Shown in pieces: positions 1-5,841 of a stretch of DNA of 10,006 nt. How positions within the stretch are numbered: position 1 is the first letter of the stretch; each line of letters begins with the position of its first letter. The notes below the pieces were generated by a model. The model had not been told where the DNA came from, did no database searches, and saw only the letters and a program-made list of their open reading frames with translations. The position numbers and the translations under genes are program-made. The DNA lies in the NCBI GenBank assembly GCA_003453735.1, contig DMNE01000251.1, forward strand, positions 12,202 to 22,207. The letters are read 5' to 3'. Source of the stretch: Nitrospiraceae bacterium. GTDB lineage: Bacteria; Nitrospirota; Thermodesulfovibrionia; Thermodesulfovibrionales; UBA9159.

Positions 1-171
1 GGGAAAGTTCTTATCGATAAGGAAGAAATGAAAGCGAAGTATAAAACGCTGGACGAATTTGCAAACGCATGTGAAGGAGCACCGTCATGCATGAACATAG
101 TAAAGCACGAAGAAAAGTTGTTAAGGAAAGTGGGAATGGAAATAGGGATAAAAGATATTGCTACCCAATAA
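1..171 (+). CDS. C-terminal part of an unrecognised protein (5' truncated by window edge)
   Basis: Frame 1 is open from the first base and gives 56 residues before TAA at 169-171. The product is Lys/Glu-rich and probably soluble, with no membrane segment. It has two cysteines close together (Cys24 and Cys30 of the visible part, within an N-A-C-E-G-A-P-S-C stretch) and ends in a short helical-looking tail. Codon composition looks like genuine coding sequence, but no family is recognised and no function is assigned. Nothing on the + strand follows closely enough to be its operon partner, so it probably ends an upstream unit. The true start lies outside the window. Confidence 0.5.
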   Translation, partial: GKVLIDKEEMKAKYKTLDEFANACEGAPSCMNIVKHEEKLLRKVGMEIGIKDIATQ

Positions 172-335
172 CTGCGTCTCCTGATTGAGTATGTCTCTTT
201 CGTATATCATTCTTTCATCCTCAATAATTGCTTCTGTAATGGTGACCTTGTCGTACGCTTGCACATGACATCTTCTGACCATAAAACTGATGATGGCGGT
301 TGCCCTTTAGGAAAGCACTGGCTTGGATAAAGGCA

Positions 336-410
336 CAGCGAAGGAGAGTCCCCGTGGGGGACAGACCGCACCAGGTGTAGGCGAACCCTATACCTGCCCA
401 TATCTCGCTG
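336..410. other. Nested inverted repeats that can fold as a three-way junction
   Basis: An outer 6-bp stem (CAGCGA 336-341 with TCGCTG 405-410) encloses two hairpins. The first is GTCCCC 348-353 with GGGGAC 357-362 and a 3-nt loop. The second is a 10-bp stem with one G-T wobble, CAGGTGTAGG 372-381 with CCTATACCTG 387-396, and a 5-nt loop. The structure could form in RNA from either strand. It matches no riboswitch, RNase P, tmRNA or 6S pattern that I can recognise. It may be a structured RNA or only a repeat-derived element, and transcription is not shown. Confidence 0.35.
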
Positions 411-678
411 CACAGAATGAATATGGAAAATCCGGCATCTCTGTTTGTTCAAAGCAACGAATGAGAAGTGCTCTCCCGCCGGCAAACTTGACTGCCACAA
501 GAGCCTTCTCAGAAGTTAGAAAAGACTAGCAGGCATCCGCATCTTTGACAGCCATGTTATTTCGATACGCCCCTCCTATTACAGCTTCCAGTAAAACAGC
601 AAAAGTACTATGCGCTGTAACCGTTTTTGTGACGTGGGAAAGCATTTAAGCGACTGAACATTTCCTATGTGCTGAAGC

Positions 679-696
679 AAAAAGACCTCTGGGCCT
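679..696 (-). terminator. Weak intrinsic terminator candidate downstream of the lipoprotein gene
   Basis: On the minus strand, AGGCC, loop CAGA and GGTCT form a 5-bp stem with one G-T pair, followed by a run of T. It lies about 60 bases past the lipoprotein stop codon, a sensible position. The stem is short, so confidence is low. Confidence 0.3.
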
Positions 697-756
697 AGCC
701 TTTTCGACCATTCGATGACTGAAAGGTCAAATAGCAACCTTCGCTCTATGGGACTG

Positions 757-1023
757 TCACTGCTTCCCCTCGGATTGTTCTCTCTTTACAGAGCCCGTCT
801 GTGGTTGGAAAGAGTATGCATAAGGTGGATAAGCGTTGTAAGGGTAATAAAAGCTATAGGGGTAATTGTTGCTAGAGTAATAAAATGTACTATAGGGAAA
901 ATCAGTGAAATGCTCTCCATATGGAAAATTGTAGTAAGAATCGTAAGCTCGATAATAAGAAGTATTACAACTGAACAGTGCGACCAAAATGACTGTCACG
1001 CAAGTTATCAGTAGTTTTCTCAA
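757..1023 (-). CDS. Small Tyr-rich putative lipoprotein
   Basis: The predicted product starts MRKLLITCVTVILVALFSC: a basic N-terminus, a hydrophobic core and a lipobox-like L-F-S-C, so it is probably cleaved and lipidated by the Lgt/LspA pathway. The mature part is about 70 residues with 17 tyrosines, mostly as YY, PY or FY pairs, plus many Phe, Pro, Ser and Asn. It ends in a charged tail (KREQSEGKQ). I prefer the TTG at 1023 because GAGGAAGGGG lies about 9 bases upstream. The in-frame GTG at 1044 is possible but has no ribosome binding site and would put a polar stretch before the signal peptide. The gene has its own promoter candidate (1085-1113) and is divergent from phoB. No known family is recognised; the composition suggests a surface or low-complexity protein. 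Phe at lipobox position -2 is atypical. Confidence 0.6.
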   Translation of the reverse strand: MRKLLITCVTVILVALFSCNTSYYRAYDSYYNFPYGEHFTDFPYSTFYYSSNNYPYSFYYPYNAYPPYAYSFQPQTGSVKREQSEGKQ

Positions 1024-1052
1024 TTCTGTGTTCCCCTTCCTCACAACGCATT

Positions 1053-1080
1053 GAGGGCTTCTTTATGTAGGCCCTCCTAC
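1053..1080 (-). promoter_or_regulatory. Two mutually exclusive hairpins in the lipoprotein mRNA leader
   Basis: GAGGGC (1053-1058) pairs with GCCCTC (1071-1076) across a 12-nt loop. Alternatively GTAGG (1067-1071) pairs with CCTAC (1076-1080) across a 4-nt loop. The second hairpin would sit almost at the 5' end of an mRNA started from the promoter at 1085-1113, and both lie just upstream of the ribosome binding site. It may stabilise the mRNA or affect translation. Confidence 0.3.
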
Positions 1081-1084
1081 TTAA

Positions 1085-1113
1085 ATTTGAGCATTTTTTG
1101 TGGCTGCTGTCAA
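1085..1113 (-). promoter_or_regulatory. Sigma70-type promoter for the lipoprotein gene
   Basis: Read on the minus strand, a perfect -35 TTGACA (1113-1108) is followed by a 17-bp spacer and a -10 TCAAAT (1090-1085, 4 of 6 consensus). Transcription would start near 1078, giving a leader of about 55 bases before the TTG start. Confidence 0.5.
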
Positions 1114-1190
1114 CTCCACTCAATTCTTCCCGCGGTCCCCGCCATACAACTTGACGCAATGGCCGATTTTAACGAGCATTATTTGGAGGA

Positions 1191-1244
1191 ATGAAAAAAC
1201 TCATTTCGATCGCCATTGGTCACCAATCATTACGTTTCTGTTAA
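1191..1244 (+). other. 17-codon ORF with abutting Shine-Dalgarno, possible leader peptide or gene remnant
   Basis: GGAGGA at 1185-1190 directly abuts ATG at 1191, and the ORF reads MKKLISIAIGHQSLRFC before TAA at 1242-1244. The first ten residues look like the start of a signal peptide, but the frame closes inside the Pho-box array. The SD-to-ATG spacing is too short for efficient initiation. It may be chance, a leader peptide, or the remnant of a gene start. Confidence 0.2.
1215..1227. repeat. 13-bp perfect palindrome ATTGGT-C-ACCAAT, operator candidate
   Basis: Two 6-bp arms are perfectly inverted around a single C, typical of a dimeric regulator's operator. It lies one base upstream of the Pho-box-like array, between the divergent lipoprotein and phoB genes. 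The binding protein is unknown. Confidence 0.35.
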
Positions 1245-1277
1245 AACAATATTAACTTTCTGTTAAATTATCATTAA
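1228..1277 (+). promoter_or_regulatory. Pho-box-like array upstream of phoB
   Basis: Five hexamers lie at exact 11-bp intervals: CATTAC (1228), TGTTAA (1239), TATTAA (1250), TGTTAA (1261) and CATTAA (1272). An 11-bp period is the hallmark of PhoB/PhoP binding direct repeats. CTGTTAA with 4-bp spacers resembles the E. coli CTGTCAT unit, and its complement TTAACA resembles the Bacillus PhoP unit. The array ends about 40 bases before the phoB start, fitting autoregulation of phoBR. Confidence 0.6.
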
Positions 1278-1281
1278 TCTC

Positions 1282-1311
1282 TTGCATCCTTACGTTGCCA
1301 AATGTTATATG
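1282..1311 (+). promoter_or_regulatory. Core promoter candidate of phoB
   Basis: A weak -35 TTGCAT (1282-1287) is followed, 18 bp later, by an extended -10 with TG at 1303-1304 and TATATG at 1306-1311. Transcription would begin around 1317-1319, at the second in-frame ATG, so the mRNA would be leaderless. A weak -35 is usual for promoters activated through an upstream Pho box. Confidence 0.4.
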
Positions 1312-1316
1312 TATTA

Positions 1317-2015
1317 ATGGATGTGAAAAAGATACTGGTAGTTGATGACGAGCCTGATATTGTCGAACTTGCTTCCTATAACCTCACCAAAGAAGGTTTC
1401 GATGTCTCATCTGCATTAGACGGCGAAGAGGCTCTGCATAAGATACGGGCCGGCAACTTTGACCTAGTCATCCTTGACCTTATGCTTCCGGGGATACAAG
1501 GCATGGAGATCTGCAGATTGCTCAGAAACGATCCAAGAACGCAAAATCTGCCGGTTATTATGCTCACCGCAAAAGGAGAAGAGATTGACAGGATACTCGG
1601 CCTGGAAATCGGCGCTGACGATTACATGACGAAGCCATTCAGTCCTCGGGAACTTGCTGCACGCATACGGGCCATATTGAGACGAGCGGGCGAAAAGTCT
1701 GTAAGAGAGAAAGTGATCCGCATTGGGGATCTCGTCATTAACCTCGAAACCTATGCAGTCCTAAAACGTGCAATTCCCCTGAACCTTAGTGCGACCGAGT
1801 TTAAACTCCTGTTATACCTTGTTGAGCGAAGAGGCAGGGTTTTTAGCCGCGAGCAACTTCTCGATGCCGTGTGGAAAGACGAAGGATTTGTTGAGCCGAG
1901 AACCGTTGATGTGCATATCAGGAGACTGCGCACCCAAATTGAGGACGACCCTTCAAATCCTCTGTATATAAAAACGAAACGGGGAATCGGTTATTACATC
2001 GATGCGGACATATAA
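1317..2015 (+). CDS. phoB: PhoB-type response regulator (OmpR/PhoB family)
   Basis: Two-domain DNA-binding response regulator of 232 residues from this start. The receiver domain (about 1-120) carries the acidic pair in VVDDEPD, the phospho-acceptor Asp54 in LDLMLPG, the Thr of LTAKG and the Lys of TKPFSP. The C-terminal winged helix (about 130-230) has the typical RTVDVHIRRLR recognition helix and ends KTKRGIGYY. PhoB activates phosphate-starvation genes after phosphorylation by PhoR; assignment to PhoB rather than another OmpR-type regulator rests on the partner kinase and the Pho boxes here. An in-frame ATG at 1302 would add five residues (MLYVL), but neither start has a Shine-Dalgarno sequence. 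I chose 1317 because the product then starts MDVKKILVVDD and the -10 element predicts transcription starting at this codon. The 3' end overlaps phoR by 14 bases. Confidence 0.9.
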   Translation: MDVKKILVVDDEPDIVELASYNLTKEGFDVSSALDGEEALHKIRAGNFDLVILDLMLPGIQGMEICRLLRNDPRTQNLPVIMLTAKGEEIDRILGLEIGADDYMTKPFSPRELAARIRAILRRAGEKSVREKVIRIGDLVINLETYAVLKRAIPLNLSATEFKLLLYLVERRGRVFSREQLLDAVWKDEGFVEPRTVDVHIRRLRTQIEDDPSNPLYIKTKRGIGYYIDADI

Positions 2016-3747
2016 AAAGAACATATTCAGGAGAATTTGCTGGTTGTACGCTTTCGTGATGCTTGTCGCTGCTGCTGTCATCGAAATATATATCACCGAA
2101 GCAGTCAGGGGAAGTTATATAGAGAATCTAAGGAAATATCTTTCTGTTCAGATAAATCTTATCTCTAATACCATATCGTTCGATCACACAAATCTTGATA
2201 CCCTTTGTAGACAGTTAAAAGAAAAGACCGGGGCAAGAGTCACGATCATTGCGCCTGATGGCAAAGTCATTGGTGACTCCGATACAGCATCCTCTCACAT
2301 GGATAATCATGCCAACAGGACCGAGATTGAACAGTCGATGCTTTTTGAGACAGGCAGTTCCATACGATACAGCGATACCTTGAAATACGATTTTCTCTAC
2401 ACTGCGAAGAAAATAATGAGAGGCAATGCACTAGAAGGATTTATCAGGTTGGCGGTGCCACTGAAAGAGATAGACGATGCCACCAACCGTCTGAGGATGA
2501 AGCTTATCGCAGCTGCAGGCATGCTGTTGTTGACAACATTGATTTCTTCTCTGGTACAGACGAATCATCTGCAAAGGTCGCTGAGACAGATAATGGACTT
2601 TTCTCGGTCACTGGCCCGCGGAGAGATAAATAAGAGACTCTTCTTGCAAAGTGCTGGCGAATTTGACGAAATCGCCGACAACCTCAATACGATGTCTTTG
2701 GAGCTGCAACAGGTGATAGCGGAGAGCGAAGAGGAGAAAAAACGTCTGAACGAAATCCTTAAGAGCATTCCCGATGCCCTTTTAATAACTGATTCTAAAG
2801 GGATAATCCTCCTTTCGAGTTCTGCCTCAGCAGAATTTTTCGGCGATGTTACGTTAATCGGCAAGCATTTCATCGAGATTGTGAGAAACAATGAAATTTC
2901 CACTTTGGTCGATAACGTTAGAGAGCATCTCTCATCTGGAATAACAGAATTGAGACTTGACCATCCCGAGGAGCGGTATCTCATCGTGAGGGTATCGCCA
3001 CTTTTTTACAGAGAAAATGACCTTTCGGGTTTTGTCGCCGTTTTTCATGATATTACACAGCTCAGAAAGCTCGAGCAGATAAGAAAGGACTTCGTTGCCA
3101 ACGTCTCTCATGAAATTAAGACTCCTATTACCGCAATCAAGGGATTTGCAGACACGCTTCTCGAAGGAGCACTGCTTGATAAAGAAAACGCAGTTCGATT
3201 CCTTCAAACCATTAAGTCTAACAGCGAGCGGATCAACAGCCTTGTGGATGATCTTATGATTATCTCGAAAATTGAGCTGGGCGTGATAAAGGGCGAAAAA
3301 TTTGAGGTTGACCTGGAAGATGTTGCCGAAACGGTCATCACCTTGCTAAGAGATAAGGCAGCTCAAAAACATCTCTTTTTAAGAACCGATATTAAGCCTG
3401 CTCACAAGAGGATCTTTGCCGATAAGGACAGGTTGACTCAGATATTGACTAACCTTGTCGATAATGCAATAAAGTTTACCGAAACAGGCGGAGTGACGTT
3501 TGGGATCGATGAAGAAGACGAGAGAACTCTCTTATTTGTTGAAGATTCCGGGATGGGAATTCCGAAAGAGCACCTGTCGAGATTAGGAGAGAGGTTCTAC
3601 AGAGTCGATCCCGCCCGATCAAGGAAACTCGGAGGTACCGGACTCGGCCTTGCAATCGTGAAACACCTTGTAAAAGCCCATGGCTGGGACATGCAGATAG
3701 AAAGCACGCCAGGCAAAGGAACAAAGGTGAAGATATTAATCGCGTGA
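2002..3747 (+). CDS. phoR: PhoR-type membrane sensor histidine kinase
   Basis: 581-residue kinase that would phosphorylate PhoB. In order: a first membrane helix (about 13-35); an extracytoplasmic sensor of about 130 residues; a second membrane helix (about 166-186); a HAMP linker (about 187-240); a coiled region; a PAS domain (about 250-352, starting LKSIPDALLITD); HisKA with the H-box FVANVSHEIKTP (phospho-acceptor His370); and HATPase_c with the N-box NLVDNAIKFT (about 484-493), G1 DSGMGIP (about 515-521) and G2 GGTGLGL (about 544-550). All catalytic boxes are intact. The HAMP-PAS-HisKA-HATPase order is that of PhoR in many Gram-negatives and Gram-positives, although E. coli PhoR lacks a large periplasmic domain. 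The ATG lies inside the end of phoB in another frame with no strong ribosome binding site, suggesting translational coupling. Confidence 0.9.
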   Translation: MRTYKKNIFRRICWLYAFVMLVAAAVIEIYITEAVRGSYIENLRKYLSVQINLISNTISFDHTNLDTLCRQLKEKTGARVTIIAPDGKVIGDSDTASSHMDNHANRTEIEQSMLFETGSSIRYSDTLKYDFLYTAKKIMRGNALEGFIRLAVPLKEIDDATNRLRMKLIAAAGMLLLTTLISSLVQTNHLQRSLRQIMDFSRSLARGEINKRLFLQSAGEFDEIADNLNTMSLELQQVIAESEEEKKRLNEILKSIPDALLITDSKGIILLSSSASAEFFGDVTLIGKHFIEIVRNNEISTLVDNVREHLSSGITELRLDHPEERYLIVRVSPLFYRENDLSGFVAVFHDITQLRKLEQIRKDFVANVSHEIKTPITAIKGFADTLLEGALLDKENAVRFLQTIKSNSERINSLVDDLMIISKIELGVIKGEKFEVDLEDVAETVITLLRDKAAQKHLFLRTDIKPAHKRIFADKDRLTQILTNLVDNAIKFTETGGVTFGIDEEDERTLLFVEDSGMGIPKEHLSRLGERFYRVDPARSRKLGGTGLGLAIVKHLVKAHGWDMQIESTPGKGTKVKILIA

Positions 3748-3769
3748 GGCATTATTCAATCCGCAGTCT

Positions 3770-3799
3770 GTGACAAGCAGTTCCGCTCCCCGATATAAT
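3770..3799 (+). promoter_or_regulatory. Promoter-like sequence whose -10 overlaps the glycosidase start codon
   Basis: GTGACA (3770-3775) and a perfect TATAAT (3794-3799) are separated by 18 bp, a good sigma70 match. However, the ATG of the glycosidase (3798) is the end of the TATAAT, so a transcript started here would lack that start codon. It could be chance AT-rich context for an SD-less start, or it could serve an internal transcript. Confidence 0.2.
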
Positions 3800-5045
3800 G
3801 GCCAAAGAACATATATTTACGGGTAATTTTTTGTGGGGTGTTGCAACTTCAGCTTTTCAGCTTGAGGGATCGCCGTATGCTGATTGGGCGTCATGGGATT
3901 TTCATCTGAGCGAAAACCCCGATGTGACAAATCACTATATCCGGTATAAAGAAGACCTCGCGTTACTCAAGGAGCTCGGCGTGAATGCCTACCGCTTCTC
4001 TCTGGAATGGAGCAGGATACAGCCTAGGGAGAACGTCTGGGATGACAGGGCAATATCCCATTACCAAGAGATCATTGACATACTTGTCAGTAACAACATC
4101 GAGCCTATGGTTACCCTCCATCATTTCACTCATCCCCTCTGGTTCATAAAAAATTTTCCCTGGCATGAGGATTCTTCGATCGATATCTTTTCGCGGTACG
4201 TAGAAAAAATAGTGTCAAAAATACAAGGTGTCCGATACTGGATTACCTTCAATGAGCCCTATGTACTGTTGCTCGGCGGCTATCTTGAGGGCTGCATGCC
4301 GCCTGGGATAAGAGACGCTTCTTTGGCTGTAAAGGCGCTGAGAAATATTCTTACCTGTCATTCAAAGGCTTATGAGATGATTCATACGAAAAACCCTCAA
4401 GCAATGGTGAGCGTGGCTCACAACATGGCCGCCCTTGCACCGTGGAAAAGATGGAATCCACTGGACAGAGTAGTCTCAAAGATTGCGAAATATTTCTACA
4501 ATCATTCACTCCTGGACGCTTTCTTGACGGGCAGACTTGCTATCAAATTCCCATTCAAGAAAACTCTGGAGATTGCCGTTCCAATTAAAGGCAAGCTTGA
4601 TTTCTTCGGAGTCAATTACTATACACGGATACATGTGCGATTTAACCCTTTTAAGAAGATGAGCGTCGAGCTGAGGCACAGGGACATTGATGGATACGGA
4701 CTCACGGATATGGGCTGGGAGATACATCCGTACGGCCTCGAAAAGGTCTTGAGATACGCGTTAAAACTCAATGTTCCACTGATCATAACGGAGAATGGCA
4801 TCGCAACACGGGATGCCCAAAAAAAAATCAAATTCATGAAGAGGCATATCGATGCCATTGAAAAGTGCCTCAAAAACGGCATCGACGTCAAGGGATACTT
4901 CTACTGGTCCCTCATCGACAACTATGAATGGCTTCAGGGGCTTGATGCACGATTCGGCCTGTACAAAGTGGACTTTACCACTCTGCAGCGAAACCCTACT
5001 AACGCGGCAGCATATTATTCGTATCTCATCAGAAGTCGTTCTTAG
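3798..5045 (+). CDS. Glycoside hydrolase family 1 beta-glycosidase
   Basis: 415-residue GH1 enzyme with a retaining mechanism, hydrolysing beta-linked glucose, galactose or related sugars from a glycoside. Visible motifs are the N-terminal FLWGVATSAFQLEG (sugar-binding Gln21), TLHHFTHPLWF (His109), the acid/base Glu153 in TFNEP, the nucleophile Glu332 in ITENG, and the C-terminal SLIDNYEW (Glu377, Trp378). There is no signal peptide, so it is likely cytoplasmic. The THHF-THPLWF and DNYEW-LQG wording resembles the archaeal LacS-like branch more than classical bacterial BglA, and the protein is shorter than the usual 440-480 residues. An in-frame TGA at 3771 and the conserved N-terminal motif leave this ATG as the only good start; no Shine-Dalgarno is present. 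It lies 50 bases after phoR and probably shares its transcript. The substrate is unknown; a link to glycolipid turnover is only suggested by context. Confidence 0.88.
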   Translation: MAKEHIFTGNFLWGVATSAFQLEGSPYADWASWDFHLSENPDVTNHYIRYKEDLALLKELGVNAYRFSLEWSRIQPRENVWDDRAISHYQEIIDILVSNNIEPMVTLHHFTHPLWFIKNFPWHEDSSIDIFSRYVEKIVSKIQGVRYWITFNEPYVLLLGGYLEGCMPPGIRDASLAVKALRNILTCHSKAYEMIHTKNPQAMVSVAHNMAALAPWKRWNPLDRVVSKIAKYFYNHSLLDAFLTGRLAIKFPFKKTLEIAVPIKGKLDFFGVNYYTRIHVRFNPFKKMSVELRHRDIDGYGLTDMGWEIHPYGLEKVLRYALKLNVPLIITENGIATRDAQKKIKFMKRHIDAIEKCLKNGIDVKGYFYWSLIDNYEWLQGLDARFGLYKVDFTTLQRNPTNAAAYYSYLIRSRS

Positions 5046-5058
5046 TTTATATTAGTTC

Positions 5059-5119
5059 TTAACAAGTTCTTAACAAGTTCTTAACAGAAAATTAATCCCA
5101 CCTTAATAATCCTGTAACG
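5059..5119 (+). promoter_or_regulatory. Strong Pho-box-like array of six 11-bp repeats
   Basis: Hexamers start at 5059, 5070, 5081, 5092, 5103 and 5114: TTAACA three times, then TTAATC, TTAATA and GTAACG. The spacing is exactly 11 bp throughout, and the first two spacers are both AGTTC. TTAACA with 5-bp spacers is the PhoP-box pattern of Bacillus, and the complement TGTTAAG resembles the E. coli PhoB unit. The array begins 14 bases after the glycosidase stop and ends 7 bases before -10-like sequences. Relative to the gene it controls, it lies in the opposite orientation from the array before phoB. Confidence 0.65.
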
Positions 5120-5125
5120 AAGAAG

Positions 5126-5137
5126 TATTATTATAGT
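5126..5137 (+). promoter_or_regulatory. Overlapping -10 elements just before the PHP gene
   Basis: TATTAT at 5126 and 5129 (5 of 6 consensus) and TATAGT at 5132 overlap. No -35 is needed if PhoB binds the adjacent array. Transcription would start between about 5138 and 5143, giving a leader of zero to five bases before the ATG at 5143. Confidence 0.5.
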
Positions 5138-5142
5138 GAGTA

Positions 5143-5832
5143 ATGTTGTTGTGTGATTTCCATATTCACACCAAATACTCGGACGGTTCTGTAGAGTTAA
5201 GAAGAACTATTGACCTCTTTGGACAGGCTGGGTTTGACGTTGTCGCCATAACAGACCACGTTGTTAACGGAGACAGCCCCATCGGAAAACTAGCCCACAG
5301 ATTCAGATTAACCGTAGGGGTAGAGAATTTCGACGCATATATTTCCCATATTCGACAGGAAGCTGAGAGGGCTTTGCAAAAATATGGCATGCTTGTTGTT
5401 CCCGGCGTCGAGATAAGCAAGAACTATCTGTCTTCCGAAAAATCCGCACATATACTGCTCATCGACATCACGGAATTTGTCCCCGCATGCTGGAGCTACG
5501 AGAAGATACTGCTTGCGGCCAAAGAACAGAATGCATTGACCGTGGCATGCCACCCTCACCACATGTCCGATATGAGCAAAAACACTCTATTCCTGTGGAA
5601 CAATAGAGACAAGTACGCACGGTACATCGATGCTTGGGAAATTGCAAACAGAGATGATGTCTTCAATGTGATAAGTCTAAAAAAATATCCCTACATCGCA
5701 AATAGCGATTTTCACAAGACAAGACATCTCTATTCGTGGAAAACGCTGCTCAACTGCGAAAAAAATATTGATTCAATCAAGCGCTGTATACGGCACAACA
5801 AAGGGGTTGCGATAACGCTATTTAGAAACTAG
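5143..5832 (+). CDS. PHP-domain metal-dependent phosphoesterase
   Basis: 229-residue single-domain protein of the PHP (polymerase and histidinol phosphatase) superfamily, which hydrolyses phosphoesters at a multinuclear metal centre. Candidate ligands are all present: His7 and His9 in DFHIHT, Asp14 in YSDG, His39 in ITDH, Glu90 in PGVEIS, His103, the His137/His139 cluster in ACHPHH, and Asp189/His191 in SDFH. There is no signal peptide or membrane segment, so it is cytoplasmic. The start is fixed: an in-frame TGA (5137-5139) lies just upstream and the DFHIHT motif begins at residue 5. There is no Shine-Dalgarno, and -10 elements abut the ATG, pointing to a leaderless mRNA. The next gene starts 9 bases after the stop with its SD overlapping this stop codon. 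The substrate is unknown; nucleotidase, histidinol-phosphatase-like or phospholipid-directed activities are all possible. Context favours a phosphate-starvation role. Confidence 0.85.
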   Translation: MLLCDFHIHTKYSDGSVELRRTIDLFGQAGFDVVAITDHVVNGDSPIGKLAHRFRLTVGVENFDAYISHIRQEAERALQKYGMLVVPGVEISKNYLSSEKSAHILLIDITEFVPACWSYEKILLAAKEQNALTVACHPHHMSDMSKNTLFLWNNRDKYARYIDAWEIANRDDVFNVISLKKYPYIANSDFHKTRHLYSWKTLLNCEKNIDSIKRCIRHNKGVAITLFRN

Positions 5833-5836
5833 GAGG
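5831..5836 (+). promoter_or_regulatory. Strong Shine-Dalgarno of the glycosyltransferase gene
   Basis: AGGAGG overlaps the last two bases of the PHP gene's TAG and lies 5 bases before ATG 5842. It indicates translational coupling of the pair and contrasts with the SD-less starts of phoB, the glycosidase and the PHP gene. Confidence 0.7.
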
Positions 5837-5841
5837 AAGGT

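Larger units (their letters stand above)
172..756. other. 585-bp stretch without a convincing gene
   Basis: Several overlapping open frames of up to 97 codons occur here, but none has a ribosome binding site, a recognisable motif or consistent coding composition. The visible content is a nested set of inverted repeats at 336-410 and a weak minus-strand terminator near 679-696, each listed separately. The part at 411-678 shows nothing else I can support. Confidence 0.5.

Noticed and set aside
121..282. Minus-strand ORF of 53 codons starting ATG at 282 with a fairly coding-like stretch (ITEAIIEDERMIYERDILNQ)
   Set aside because: It has no ribosome binding site, overlaps the end of the gene at 1-171 by 51 bases and matches no family. 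It could be a gene remnant, but I cannot support it.
207..500. 97-codon minus-strand ORF
   Set aside because: Starts at TTG without a ribosome binding site, has an irregular composition rich in Arg, Ser, Pro and His, and runs through the palindromic element; likely chance.
715..1014. 99-codon plus-strand ORF opposite the lipoprotein
   Set aside because: It is the complement of the Tyr-rich gene; its Ile/Val/Arg-rich product is what antisense of TAT/TAC-rich DNA gives.
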